64,000 nt of DNA from Bradyrhizobium liaoningense (GCF_018130955.1 NZ_JAFCJM010000032.1:25776-89775); one strand, 5' to 3'. Positions 26,087 to 35,336 are shown, counted from the stretch's first letter. Numbers and translations are program-made. The notes: generated from the sequence alone by a model not told the origin.

Positions 26087-27115
26087 ATGAAGAACACGAT
26101 TGCCAGGCTCGCGGGCGCGCTGCTCGCGCTCACCCTCTCAAGCGGTCTTGCCGCAGCGCAAAGCAAGGTCACCATCGCCGTCGGCGGCGGCGCCTGCCTG
26201 TGCTACCTGCCCACGGTGCTGGCGAAGCAACTGGGCGAATATGAGAAGGCCGGCGTCAATGTCGAGCTCGTGGACCTCAAGGGCGGCTCGGATGCGCTCA
26301 AGGCCGTGCTCGGCGGCAGCGCCGACGTGGTTTCCGGCTATTTCGACCATTGCGTCAACCTTGCCGCAAAGAAGCAGGAACTCCAGGCCTTCGTGGTCTA
26401 TGACCGCTATCCCGGCCTCGTGCTTGTGGTGTCGCCCTCGCACACGGGTGAGATCAAGTCGATCAAGGATCTCGCCGGCAAGAAGGTCGGCGTAAGCGCG
26501 CCCGGTTCGTCGACCGACTTCTTCCTGAAGTTTCTCCTGAAGAAGAACGGCCTCGATCCTGCCGGTACGGCCGTGATCGGCGTCGGTCTCGGCGCCACGG
26601 CCGTGGCCGCGATGGAGCAGGGGCAGATCGACGCCGCCGTGATGCTCGATCCCTCCGTCACCGTGCTGCAGGGCAACCACAAGGATCTGCGTATCCTCAG
26701 CGACACCCGCACGCAGAAGGATACGCTCGAGACCTTTGGCGGCGAATATCCAGGTGGCGCGCTCTACTCGACCGCAGCCTGGGTCAACGGCCACGAGAAA
26801 GAGACGCAGGCGCTTACCAACGCGATCCTGAACACGCTGACCTGGATCCACTCCCACACGCCGGAAGAGATCATGGCGAAGATGCCGGACGAGCTGGTCG
26901 GCAAGAACAAGGATCTCTATCTCGCCGCGCTGAAGAACACGATCCCGATGTTCTCCACGACCGGCAAGATGGATCCGAAGGGTGCGGACGCCGTGCTCGC
27001 GGTGTTCAGCGTTGGCTCGCCCGAGGTCGCCAACGCCAAGATCGACGTCAGCAAGACCTTCACCAACAAGTTCGTCGACCAGGCCAAGAAGACTACGGGA
27101 ATGAATGCCAAATAA
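26087..27115 (+). CDS. ABC transporter substrate-binding protein (SsuA/THI5-like)
   Basis: A 342-residue periplasmic binding protein. The signal peptide ends at SSGLAAAQS, then SKVTIAVGGGACLCYLPTVL opens the binding fold. SIKDLAGKKVGVSAPGSSTD and AAMEQGQIDAAVMLDPSV are typical of the nitrate/sulfonate/taurine/THI5 group. The ligand is unknown; the unusual CLC in the first strand is at a position that often contacts ligand. It probably serves the upstream ATPase and permease despite its own promoter. Confidence 0.9.
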   Translation: MKNTIARLAGALLALTLSSGLAAAQSKVTIAVGGGACLCYLPTVLAKQLGEYEKAGVNVELVDLKGGSDALKAVLGGSADVVSGYFDHCVNLAAKKQELQAFVVYDRYPGLVLVVSPSHTGEIKSIKDLAGKKVGVSAPGSSTDFFLKFLLKKNGLDPAGTAVIGVGLGATAVAAMEQGQIDAAVMLDPSVTVLQGNHKDLRILSDTRTQKDTLETFGGEYPGGALYSTAAWVNGHEKETQALTNAILNTLTWIHSHTPEEIMAKMPDELVGKNKDLYLAALKNTIPMFSTTGKMDPKGADAVLAVFSVGSPEVANAKIDVSKTFTNKFVDQAKKTTGMNAK

Positions 27116-27157
27116 TGCGTCAAGCAAATGGCATGAAGGCGTGATACCCAAGGCGGC

Positions 27158-27862
27158 ATGACATCCCCGACGATTCATCGTGTCACGACGCTTGACCTCG
27201 CCGTGAAGCAAATGGCGTGGCCGTTCGCCGAGGAACGGCGCGTCGACATCGCGGCTCATTTTGCGGAAAAGCAGCGCGAGCGACCGCAGATGTGGAACGG
27301 CCGCATCCTGCTCGGGCGCGATCCCGTGTTTACTGACGATCATTTCGCTGCGACCTATTTCGAGACCGATTTCGCGAGCTTCCTCGCCTGGCGTGACTGG
27401 GGCTTTCCGGACAAGGCCGTGTTCAACGGCTTTGGCATGGGCGCGTTGCGGACCTCGGATGGGGCCTTCGTGATGGGCGTGATGGGCCAGCACACCGCCA
27501 ATGCCGGCCGGATCTATTTCCCGTCAGGCACGCCCGACCTCGACGACGTCAGGGATGGTCGCCTCGACATTCCCGGCAGCGTTGTGCGGGAGATCGAGGA
27601 GGAGACCGGCCTTGTCGCGGCCGACTACCACGCGGAAGCGCACTGGCACTGTGTGGTGACGGCGGCCGCGATCGCCCTGATCCGGATCATCGATGTAGAC
27701 GTGCCTGCTGACGCCATCCGTGCGCGGATCGAAGCCAATCTGTCGGCCCAGGCCGAGCCCGAGCTGTCGGGTGTCCATCTGGTGCGAGGGACTTGCGATC
27801 TCACGCCGACCATGCCGCGCTTTGTCACGGCTTTCGTAGAGCAGCAGTTCGCCTCGATCTAA
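27158..27862 (+). CDS. Nudix hydrolase
   Basis: A 234-residue protein. The Nudix box lies near residues 125-150, with SGTPDLDDVRDGRLDIP leading to SVVREIEEETGL, fitting Gx5Ex7REUxEExGU loosely: the RE and EExG parts are exact and the first Gx5E is spaced differently. Such enzymes cleave nucleoside diphosphate derivatives. The substrate is unknown. It is placed between a binding-protein gene and the branched-chain-type operon, 42 bases after the former, and may be cotranscribed. Confidence 0.82.
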   Translation: MTSPTIHRVTTLDLAVKQMAWPFAEERRVDIAAHFAEKQRERPQMWNGRILLGRDPVFTDDHFAATYFETDFASFLAWRDWGFPDKAVFNGFGMGALRTSDGAFVMGVMGQHTANAGRIYFPSGTPDLDDVRDGRLDIPGSVVREIEEETGLVAADYHAEAHWHCVVTAAAIALIRIIDVDVPADAIRARIEANLSAQAEPELSGVHLVRGTCDLTPTMPRFVTAFVEQQFASI

Positions 27863-27891
27863 AGCCGCGCCTGGTCGCGACTCTATTCGGC

Positions 27892-27920
27892 TTGACATCG
27901 GTTCGCACACCCCATGTGAT
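27892..27920 (+). promoter_or_regulatory. Weak candidate promoter for the branched-chain-type ABC operon
   Basis: TTGACA (27892-27897) is a perfect -35, followed after 17 bases by TGTGAT, a poor -10. It lies 50 bases upstream of the binding-protein start. Confidence 0.35.
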
Positions 27921-27969
27921 GGGCAAAAAAGAAGAGCAAAAAGAATGCATTGCACAATGGGAGGATCTG

Positions 27970-29280
27970 ATGCGCTTGCGCAAGACTGCCCGCTTGCTGT
28001 GTCGGTTGATGGTCGCGGTCGCCGCGACGGGGCTGGCGGCGTCCGCTGAGGCTCAGGAAAAGAAGCTCAAGATCGGCGTCATCTATGACCTGACCGGGCC
28101 GCTCGCCGGCGGCGGATCGGAGCTGCAATATATCGGCGCCAAGATCATGCTCGACCAGTATGGCAAGACCGGAGTCGAGGGCTACAAGATCGAGGCCATC
28201 TATGCCGATGCCCAAAGCAAGCCGGACGTCGCCATCAACGAGGCGGTTCGCCTGATCGAGCAGGAAAAGGTCGACATGCTGCTCGGCTTTTTCTCCTCTG
28301 CGCAATGCGTGCCGGTGGCAGCCCGAGTGGAGCAGGCGAAGAAGTTCATGTGGATCACCACCTGCATTTCCTCAGCCGTGCTCGCGGACAAGAATTACAA
28401 GTACATATTCCGTCCGCAGGCAAGCGGCGATCAGTTCGGCATGATGACGATGGACTTCATCGCGCAGAATTCCAAGGAGAAGTTCGGCAAGGAGCCGAAG
28501 GATCTGCGGGTCGCAATCATCCACGAAGACGGTGCCTATGGCGTCGACGTCTCCAAGGGCAACGAGGCCGGCGCGAAGAAGGCCGGCTTCAATGTTGTCC
28601 TGAAGGAAGGCTATTCCGCGACCGCGCCGGACCTCTCCGCGCTGGTGACCAAGCTGAAGCGCGCCAAGCCCGACGTGGTCTTTCACACCGGATACAATCC
28701 CGACATCACGCTGTTGCTGCGCCAGGCGCGCGAGCAGGGGTTGAAGTTCGGCGCCCTCGTCGGCCATGGCGCCGGCTATGGCGTCTACGAGAAGCTGAAG
28801 GAAGGGCTTGGCAGCGACGTCAACTATGTCTTCAACACCGACCCGATCTCGATCTGGCTCGCCAACCAGAAGTCCATGGATGCAAAGCTGCCGCCGGTCA
28901 TCAAGATGGTCGGCGACGAGTTTGACAAGGTGAAGCCGGGGGTGGCCATCCGCTCGGCTCATGTCGGAATGGCGGCCTCGAACACCTACGTCTTCATGAC
29001 GGAGGTGCTGCCGCGCGCGATCAAGAAGTATGGCGGCGCCGATCCAGATGCCCTTCGCAAGGCGGCGCTCGAGGTCGATCTGCCGGAGGGCGGAACGATG
29101 CTCGGCTTCGGCGTCAAGTTCTATGGCGAGGGCACGCCGATGTCCGGCCAGAACGAGCGCTCCTTCCCCGTGGTCATCCAGTACGTCGACGACAAGTCCT
29201 ATGTGGTGTGGCCGAAGAGCCAGGCGCAGCGCGAGGCCGTGCTGCCGCTGCCGAAGGGCACCACCTACTCGAACCAGTAG
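27970..29280 (+). CDS. Branched-chain amino-acid-type ABC transporter substrate-binding protein
   Basis: A 436-residue periplasmic protein with a signal peptide ending near SAEAQEKK. The LivK-type opening KLKIGVIYDLTGPLAGGGSE follows, with the central VAIIHEDGAYGVDVSKGNE. It is longer than classical LivK (about 345 residues) and resembles the Bradyrhizobium group that binds varied amides and aromatic or organic acids, so leucine need not be the ligand. ATG 27970 was chosen because GGGAGGATCT precedes it and the signal peptide follows. It is the first gene of a six-gene run. Confidence 0.93.
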   Translation: MRLRKTARLLCRLMVAVAATGLAASAEAQEKKLKIGVIYDLTGPLAGGGSELQYIGAKIMLDQYGKTGVEGYKIEAIYADAQSKPDVAINEAVRLIEQEKVDMLLGFFSSAQCVPVAARVEQAKKFMWITTCISSAVLADKNYKYIFRPQASGDQFGMMTMDFIAQNSKEKFGKEPKDLRVAIIHEDGAYGVDVSKGNEAGAKKAGFNVVLKEGYSATAPDLSALVTKLKRAKPDVVFHTGYNPDITLLLRQAREQGLKFGALVGHGAGYGVYEKLKEGLGSDVNYVFNTDPISIWLANQKSMDAKLPPVIKMVGDEFDKVKPGVAIRSAHVGMAASNTYVFMTEVLPRAIKKYGGADPDALRKAALEVDLPEGGTMLGFGVKFYGEGTPMSGQNERSFPVVIQYVDDKSYVVWPKSQAQREAVLPLPKGTTYSNQ

Positions 29281-29295
29281 CGCGGAGCGATAGCG

Positions 29296-30063
29296 GTGCT
29301 GGAGGTCAGCGGGCTGGTGAAGCGTTTTGGCGGCTTCACGGCCGTCAACAGCGTCTCGTTCAAAGTCGATCAGGGCGAGATCCTCGGCCTGATCGGCCCG
29401 AACGGTTCGGGCAAGAGCACGATCTTCAACATGCTCTCCGGCACGCTCGCTCCGACGGCGGGATCGATCATGTTCGCCGGCTCGGAGATCGGGGGGCTTG
29501 CGCCCCACCGCATCATCAATGGCGGCATCGGACGCACCTTCCAGATCCCGCGGCCGTTCCGCCGCCTGACTATTTTCGAGAACGTTGCGCTGGCGGGCTT
29601 CTACGGCCAGGGTCGGCACAGCCGCGCCAAGGCCGAAGAGTCGGCCGAGCGCGCGCTCGCGATGGTCGGTCTGCCGACCGATCGCCACGCCAGCGTCGAC
29701 GGCCTCGGCGCGGCCGGACTGAAGAAGCTCGAGCTGGCCAAGGCACTCGCGACCGGGCCAAAGCTTCTGCTCGCCGACGAGAGCCTCGGCGGGCTCGACG
29801 AGGCCGAGATGGACCAGGCCGCCGACATGCTGCGGCGGATCCGTGACGATCTCGGCATCACCATCATCTGGGTCGAGCACATCATGGGCGTGCTGATGCG
29901 CGTGGTCGATCGCGTGATGGTGCTCGATCACGGCGAGAAGATCTCGGAAGGTCTGCCGAGCGCGGTCGCCAGCGATCCGCGGGTGATCGAGGTCTATCTC
30001 GGCACCGATGCCGAGACCACGCAAGCCGCGGCCGCCGAAGCGCGCCGCCGCGCCGGAGGCTAG
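29296..30063 (+). CDS. Branched-chain-type ABC transporter ATP-binding protein (LivG-like)
   Basis: A 255-residue ATPase with Walker A GPNGSGKSTIFNML. GGIGRTFQIPRPFRRLTIFENV is the LivG-type Q-loop region, and Walker B is LLLADESLGGLDE. The signature region reads LGAAGLKKLELAKAL; the canonical LSGGQ is replaced, as in several LivG proteins. The start is GTG at 29296, 15 bases after the binding-protein stop. Confidence 0.92.
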   Translation: MLEVSGLVKRFGGFTAVNSVSFKVDQGEILGLIGPNGSGKSTIFNMLSGTLAPTAGSIMFAGSEIGGLAPHRIINGGIGRTFQIPRPFRRLTIFENVALAGFYGQGRHSRAKAEESAERALAMVGLPTDRHASVDGLGAAGLKKLELAKALATGPKLLLADESLGGLDEAEMDQAADMLRRIRDDLGITIIWVEHIMGVLMRVVDRVMVLDHGEKISEGLPSAVASDPRVIEVYLGTDAETTQAAAAEARRRAGG

Positions 30064-30067
30064 CGCC

Positions 30068-30772
30068 ATGCTGGAGCTTCGATCCGTCGACGCCGGCTAT
30101 GGCAGCTTTCAGGCGCTGTTCGACGTCAATCTCGACGTGAAGGCGGGCGAGGCCGTCGGCGTCATCGGCCCGAACGGCGCCGGCAAGACCACGCTGATGC
30201 GGGTGATCTCCGGCCTGATCCGCCCGACGCGCGGGTCGATCAAGATGGAGGGCGTGAACGTCGTGACGACGCCCGCGCACCGCATCGTCGGCATGGGGAT
30301 CGCCCATGTGCCGGAAAATCGCCGGCTGTTTCCGCGGCTGTCGGTCGACGACAATCTCAAGATGGGTGCCTTCATGCCGGAGGCGCGCGCCAAATATGCC
30401 GAACGGCTTGAGATCGTGTTCGACCTGTTTCCGCGCCTGAAGGAGCGCCGCCACCAGATGGCCGGCACCATGTCCGGCGGCGAGCAGCAGATGTGCGCGA
30501 TCGGCCGCGCGATGATGTCGGACCCGAAATTGCTGCTGCTCGACGAGCCGTCGGCCGGGCTTGCTCCGGTCGTGGTGCAGCAGGTGTTCGAGCTCGTGAA
30601 GCGGATCCGGTCGAGCGGTCTGACCGTGCTGATCGTCGAGCAGAATGTGCAGCAGGTTCTGCGCGTGGTGGACCGCGCCTATCTCATCGAGGCGGGCAGC
30701 ATCCGGGCCTCCGGCACTTCGAGCGAGATGCTGGCGAGCGACACGGTCAAGGAAGCGTATCTCGGGGTGTGA
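30068..30772 (+). CDS. Branched-chain-type ABC transporter ATP-binding protein (LivF-like)
   Basis: A 234-residue ATPase with Walker A GPNGAGKTTLMRVI, AHVPENRRLFPRLSVDDNL, signature MSGGEQQMCAIGRAM and Walker B LLLLDEPSAGLAP. It pairs with the LivG-like subunit. ATG 30068 lies 4 bases after the previous stop. Confidence 0.93.
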   Translation: MLELRSVDAGYGSFQALFDVNLDVKAGEAVGVIGPNGAGKTTLMRVISGLIRPTRGSIKMEGVNVVTTPAHRIVGMGIAHVPENRRLFPRLSVDDNLKMGAFMPEARAKYAERLEIVFDLFPRLKERRHQMAGTMSGGEQQMCAIGRAMMSDPKLLLLDEPSAGLAPVVVQQVFELVKRIRSSGLTVLIVEQNVQQVLRVVDRAYLIEAGSIRASGTSSEMLASDTVKEAYLGV

Positions 30773-30798
30773 GGGCGGGCAAGAAACGGGCACGGGAC

Positions 30799-31680
30799 AT
30801 GCAGGGATTTCTCGACATCTTCGACATCTATCTCCTGGAGGCTGTGATCAACGGCATCCTGCTCGGCGGCGTACTGGCGCTGCTGGCGCTTGGACTGAAC
30901 CTGATCTTCGGCGTCATCGACGTGACCTGGATCTGCTACGCCGAACTGGTGATGATCGGCATGTACGCCATGTATTTCATGGTGCAGTACTACGGCATCA
31001 GCTATTTCATCGCCGCGCCGCTCACCGTCCTGCTGGTCGCGGCGCTCGGAGCCCTGCTGCATTATCTCGTGATCGCCCCGCTGCTGTCGGCGCCGCCGAT
31101 CAACCAGCTGCTCGCGACCGGCGGCGTGCTGTTCGTGCTCCAGAGCTTTGCCACCGTCGCCTTCGGCATCGATTTCCGTAACCTCGGCATCCGCCTGCCG
31201 GTGCTGGCCTTCGGCGACATGAATTTCAGCTACGCGCGGCTGCTCTCCTTCCTCGCCGCGCTGGTCGGCATGGTCGTGGTTTATCTGTTCATGACCCGCA
31301 CCTTCACCGGCACGGCGATCCGCGCCATCTCCCAGGATCGGCAGATCATGGCCTTGATGGGCGTCGACACGAAGAGGATCTATATCATCACCTCGGCGCT
31401 TGGCGGCGCGCTCGCGGGGCTCGCAGCCTGCCTGCTCGTGCTGCAATATGACGTGCATCCCTTCGTCGGCCTGTCGTTCGGACCGATCACCTTCCTGATC
31501 TGCGTGCTCGGAGGCCTGGGCAATTTCATCGGCGGCTTCATCGCCGCCTTCGTGTTCGCCGAGATCATCTCGCTCGGCGGCCTGTTCTCCGATCTCGAAT
31601 GGGGCTACGTGCTCGCCTTCGCCTTCTTCATCGTGATGATGTTCATCCGGCCCGCGGGCCTGCTCGCGAGGCGCTCATGA
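30799..31680 (+). CDS. Branched-chain-type ABC transporter permease (LivH-like)
   Basis: A 293-residue membrane protein of about eight helices. The LivH-type N-terminus NGILLGGVLALLALGLNLIF is present, and ISQDRQIMALMGVDTKRIY is the ATPase-contacting loop. It overlaps the next permease start by four bases (ATGA). Confidence 0.93.
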   Translation: MQGFLDIFDIYLLEAVINGILLGGVLALLALGLNLIFGVIDVTWICYAELVMIGMYAMYFMVQYYGISYFIAAPLTVLLVAALGALLHYLVIAPLLSAPPINQLLATGGVLFVLQSFATVAFGIDFRNLGIRLPVLAFGDMNFSYARLLSFLAALVGMVVVYLFMTRTFTGTAIRAISQDRQIMALMGVDTKRIYIITSALGGALAGLAACLLVLQYDVHPFVGLSFGPITFLICVLGGLGNFIGGFIAAFVFAEIISLGGLFSDLEWGYVLAFAFFIVMMFIRPAGLLARRS

Positions 31681-32660
31681 AGGGTCAGGGACAGTTTGCG
31701 GCCTGGATCGTCGGGCTTGCGGCCCTCATCGTGCTGCCCTTCGTCTACCGCGATCCCTATCATTTGCACATCCTGGTGCTGGTCCTGATCTGGTCGTTTG
31801 CGTACACCTCCTGGTCGATGATGGGGCGGTTCGGGCTCGTCTCACTCGGCCATGGCGGCTTCATGGGGATCGGCGCCTATGTCACGGCGCTGTTGTGGAA
31901 CCATGTCGGTCTGTCGCCGTGGATCGGCATTCCCATCAGCATGGTCGCGGCCGGCGCACTGGCGCTGATCGTCGGCTATCCCTGCTTCCGTTTCCGCATC
32001 ACCGGGCACTATTTCGTGCTTGTGACGCTGGCGCTGTCCGGGATCGTGCTGCAGGTCATCACCGCGACGCGCGACTGGACCGGCGGATCGCTCGGCTATA
32101 CGCCTAATCGGGCCTCGTCCAACAAATGGCTCGCGCTGCAATTCGACGACAAGACGACCTGGTACCTGATCGCGCTCGGGATCTGGCTCGCAGGCATCGT
32201 GATCTGGCATTGGGTCGACCGCAGCATGAGCCGCTACGCGCTGGAGGCGATCTCGGAGGACGAAGACGCCGCGGCCGCCGCCGGCGTCGACGTCACCGCG
32301 GAGAAGCTGAAGATCACGCTGATCAGCGCGCTGATGACGGCGCTAGCCGGTGCGATCTACTGCCAGTACCAGATGTTCATCACGCCCGACACGGTGAGCG
32401 GCATCTCGGTGTCGCTGCAAATGGTGTTCGCGGCGATCGTCGGCGGCCTCTACGTCTCGCTCGGGCCGACGATCGGCGCCATCATCACCATTCTCCTGGC
32501 AGAGACCCTGCGTATCGGCTTCGGAACCAAGGCGGTCGGCTGGGACAATCTCGTCTACGGCCTGTTGCTGGTTCTCTTCATCATATTCCTTCCCAAGGGC
32601 ATCCTTGGTAGCGTGCTCGACCGCTTGAAGCCGCAACGCAAGGTATCCCCGAGCTCATGA
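31677..32660 (+). CDS. Branched-chain-type ABC transporter permease (LivM-like)
   Basis: A 327-residue membrane protein with LivM motifs GRFGLVSLGHGGFMGIGAYV and ISEDEDAAAAAGVDVTAEKL, the latter being the coupling loop. It completes the importer: binding protein, two ATPases, two permeases. Its stop overlaps the start of the polyphosphate kinase gene by four bases (ATGA). Confidence 0.93.
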   Translation: MKGQGQFAAWIVGLAALIVLPFVYRDPYHLHILVLVLIWSFAYTSWSMMGRFGLVSLGHGGFMGIGAYVTALLWNHVGLSPWIGIPISMVAAGALALIVGYPCFRFRITGHYFVLVTLALSGIVLQVITATRDWTGGSLGYTPNRASSNKWLALQFDDKTTWYLIALGIWLAGIVIWHWVDRSMSRYALEAISEDEDAAAAAGVDVTAEKLKITLISALMTALAGAIYCQYQMFITPDTVSGISVSLQMVFAAIVGGLYVSLGPTIGAIITILLAETLRIGFGTKAVGWDNLVYGLLLVLFIIFLPKGILGSVLDRLKPQRKVSPSS

Positions 32661-33583
32661 ACAAGAAGTCCAAATCGCTCGCCTCCGAACTCGACGAATT
32701 CATCACGCCGTTCCGCCACGACGGCGCGGGCAAGTTTCACCTGAAGGATCACAAGACCGATGAGAAGGGCGGGCTGGACAAGGAGACGGCGCAAGCGATC
32801 CTCGACGCCAACAAGAAGCGCCTCGTCGACTTTCAGGAAAAGCTCTACGCGCAGGACCGCTGGTCGCTGCTCCTGATCTTCCAGGGTATGGACGCCTCCG
32901 GCAAGGACAGCGCGATCAAGGCGATCTTCGAGGGCATCAATCCGCAAGGCTGCGACGTCCATGCGTTCAAGCAGCCGACCAGCACCGAACTCGACCACGA
33001 CTTTCTCTGGCGCTGTATGATCGCGCTGCCGCCACGCGGCCATATCGGCATCTTCAATCGTTCGCATTATGAAGAATGCCTGGTCACGCGCGTGCATCCG
33101 GAAATCCTCGACAAGGAGAAACTGCCTCCGAGACTCGTCACGAAGAACATCTGGCGCGAACGCTTCGAGGATATCTCCGCCGTCGAGCGCTATCTCTCGC
33201 GCAACGGCACCGTGATCCTGAAATTCTTCCTCAATGTCTCCAAGGAGGAGCAGCGCCAGCGGTTCCTGGACCGACTCGAGGAGCCCTCCAAGAACTGGAA
33301 GTTCTCCATGGGCGACATCAGCGAGCGTGCGCTGTGGCCGCGTTATCAGGCAGTGTACCAGGACATCGTTCGCCACACCGCGACGCCGTTCGCCGCCTGG
33401 TACGTCGTGCCGGCCGACCACAAATGGTTCGCGCGCGTGGTGATCGGCTCGGTGATCGTTGCGGCCCTCGATCAGCTCGACCTGCGCTTCCCCCGAGTCG
33501 ACAAGGAATCGTTGAGCGAGTTTGCGACGGTACGCAAGGCGCTGGAACAGGAAGGGAAGGGAGGCAAGAAGCGGGACAAGTGA
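32657..33583 (+). CDS. ppk2: Polyphosphate kinase 2 family protein
   Basis: Transfers phosphate between polyphosphate and nucleotides. The 308-residue protein has Walker A FQGMDASGKDSAIKAIFEG near residue 75. GHIGIFNRSHYEECLVTRVH is the Walker B/lid arginine region, and PADHKWFARVVIGSVIV lies near the C-terminus. The whole protein is a single PPK2 domain. The precise class (nucleotide mono- or diphosphate acceptor) cannot be set from sequence alone. It is translationally coupled to livM-like, an unusual partner. Confidence 0.93.
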   Translation: MNKKSKSLASELDEFITPFRHDGAGKFHLKDHKTDEKGGLDKETAQAILDANKKRLVDFQEKLYAQDRWSLLLIFQGMDASGKDSAIKAIFEGINPQGCDVHAFKQPTSTELDHDFLWRCMIALPPRGHIGIFNRSHYEECLVTRVHPEILDKEKLPPRLVTKNIWRERFEDISAVERYLSRNGTVILKFFLNVSKEEQRQRFLDRLEEPSKNWKFSMGDISERALWPRYQAVYQDIVRHTATPFAAWYVVPADHKWFARVVIGSVIVAALDQLDLRFPRVDKESLSEFATVRKALEQEGKGGKKRDK

Positions 33584-33621
33584 GCGACGCCGCGCAAGCG
33601 GCTACGAAGAAGCGGCGGAAG

Positions 33622-33673
33622 TTTGACCTTGCGCTTTGACCTTGCGCACCTTCTTCCGAAGGAGCGCAAGGTC
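33622..33673. terminator. Two-way terminator hairpin with a 13-base tandem repeat
   Basis: TTTGACCTTGCGC occurs twice in tandem (33622-33634, 33635-33647). The second copy starts a long hairpin: GACCTTGCGC-A-CCTTC-TTCC-GAAGG-A-GCGCAAGGTC (33638-33673), 15 pairs with one A-A mismatch. It sits between two convergent genes and can serve both. Confidence 0.6.
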
Positions 33674-33681
33674 GTTACGGC

Positions 33682-34572
33682 TCAGTAGCCGCGGCCCCAC
33701 CAATAGCAGAAGCGCTCGACGTTGGCGGCAAGACCCGTCTCGTAATTGCTCCACTTCTCGTATTTCGGCAGCTTGATCTCCTTCATCGCGGTGTCGATGC
33801 ATTTGCCGGAATCGGCCGCCTTCTTCACTTCCGCCGAGAGGTCTTCGAGATAGGCGATGTCGTCCTGGACGTCCTTCTTCGTTCCGAAGCGGCCGCCGGC
33901 TTGGGGGTGGCCGGGAATCATCCGCTCCCAGTCGAGCGCGGCGAGCTTCTTCAGCGAATCGATATATTCGAGCGGCGAGGCGTTGTCGGGAATGTTGCGG
34001 AACTGGATCGACTCGAGCGGCGCGAAATCGACGACGAAGACGAGCTTCTCCTTCGGCAGCCGCATCACCAGCGTGTTGTCGGAATGATTGCGGCCGACAA
34101 AGATCAATTCCAGCGTGGTGCCGCCGAGCGTGATCGTCTTCTTGCCGTCGACCACCTGGTCCGGCATCACGACGTCAGGCAATAGCGCATTCTGTTTCTT
34201 CAATTCGAGGAAGCGCTCCTTCGCGCGCCTATGCGCGATGAAGGTGGCGCCAAGTTCCTTGAACGGCTTGCCTCCGGCGATGTGGTCGTAGTGATGGTGG
34301 CTATAGATGACGTATTTGACAGGCTTGTCGGTGACCGCCTTGATGGCGTCGAGATAGGGTTTTGCGGGGCGCAAATAGGAGATCGGATCGGTGGCGATGA
34401 CGCCCTGTGGCGTCACGATGAACATCGACTGATGGCCGCCGTAGCGGAAGACATAGACGTTCTCTGTGCCGTCGACCTTCTTGGTCGATGTCTGCGGCGG
34501 GGTCTGCGCAGCGGCGGAGCCCACCCCGACGAAGAACGCGGCGAGAGCGGTAAGGCAACGGATCGGCTTCAT
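33682..34572 (-). CDS. Exported metallo-beta-lactamase-fold hydrolase
   Basis: A 296-residue protein with a signal peptide ending near SAAAQT. The Zn motif HHHYDH is at residues 92-97 (YSHHHYDHIAGG). A later FVVDFAPLES and the MIPGHPQAGGRFGTKKD segment supply further metal ligands. Members of this family include lactonases, quinoprotein relay-like hydrolases and arylsulfatases; the reaction is not identifiable. I chose ATG 34572, where the signal peptide begins. Confidence 0.88.
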   Translation of the reverse strand: MKPIRCLTALAAFFVGVGSAAAQTPPQTSTKKVDGTENVYVFRYGGHQSMFIVTPQGVIATDPISYLRPAKPYLDAIKAVTDKPVKYVIYSHHHYDHIAGGKPFKELGATFIAHRRAKERFLELKKQNALLPDVVMPDQVVDGKKTITLGGTTLELIFVGRNHSDNTLVMRLPKEKLVFVVDFAPLESIQFRNIPDNASPLEYIDSLKKLAALDWERMIPGHPQAGGRFGTKKDVQDDIAYLEDLSAEVKKAADSGKCIDTAMKEIKLPKYEKWSNYETGLAANVERFCYWWGRGY

Positions 34573-35139
34573 CTGTTGATTGTCCAGCCAAGAGCGAGGG
34601 AACAAAGGAAGGAGTCGTCCACCCGGTTACAAACACTGCTGCTTCGGCTTTATTCTGCTGCGCGCAACCGGAATCGATCAAATATGGAGTCGCCACGGTA
34701 GCGCAGGCGTCGCGCGTGTCAAAGCGGCCGGATGCACGCGGAGCATCCGTCGGTAGTAGTTAAGGCATGGATCAGGCTTGAGGAACTCGTCTTCAAATCT
34801 AGCGGTTGTGCCATCGTTCCAGCTTGACAGTCTTATGGCACGGGAGGAGCATGTGCATGGTCGCCATCGGCGACGCGTAACGTCCAACCTCATGAGCAAG
34901 GGGAGGTCTATGACGCCACCTCCGCAAATCCAGCCGCGTTAAGTGCGATGGAGCTCGTTCGGATTATCGCATAGCGGCAGAAACCGCGAACGGCACGCCG
35001 GGACAAGGTTAAGCGGGCTGCATCAGTGAGGCATAGCCCCTTACCTTCCCGGCGCTGTATATTGAGTCAATTTCGCTGCCGGCGATCGCGCAGATGTTGC
35101 CGGGGCAGGCTTCCTGAACCATTCATCTCTCCTCCTCGC

Positions 35140-35184
35140 CATCATTCCGGGACCCGCGCAGACGCGAGCGGTCCCGGGATGATG
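35140..35184. repeat. Dispersed hairpin element CATCATTCCGGGACC
   Basis: CATCATTCCGGGACC (35140-35154) pairs with GGTCCCGGGATGATG (35170-35184), 15 pairs including one G-T. It resembles intergenic repeats of Bradyrhizobium. Confidence 0.6.
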
Positions 35185-35247
35185 GATCGCGTTTGTGCAC
35201 GAGTTGAAACGAAATCCTCGAACACCCGCGCGCGGTTCCTGCGACGC

Positions 35248-35277
35248 AAAGAATACCAAGAGAAAGAATGCCAAGAG
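35248..35277. repeat. 15-base tandem repeat
   Basis: AAAGAATACCAAGAG is followed directly by AAAGAATGCCAAGAG, two copies with one difference. It lies about 60 bases upstream of the MscS start. No function inferred. Confidence 0.6.
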
Positions 35278-35336
35278 AATGTCGTCGCGGTGGCAAACTT
35301 CCGACACATGACGAAGGCGAATAGCGGCAATCCGAC

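Larger units (their letters stand above)
34573..35336. other. Long intergenic region with repeats
   Basis: 764 bases between the divergent metallo-hydrolase and MscS genes. It holds a long hairpin (35140-35184) and a 15-base tandem repeat (35248-35277), each listed separately. I see no credible coding region or RNA gene in the rest; GC appears lower than in the flanking genes. Confidence 0.5.

Noticed and set aside
28372..30069. 565-residue minus-strand frame across the liv-type operon
   Set aside because: Covers two genes with clear motifs on the other strand.
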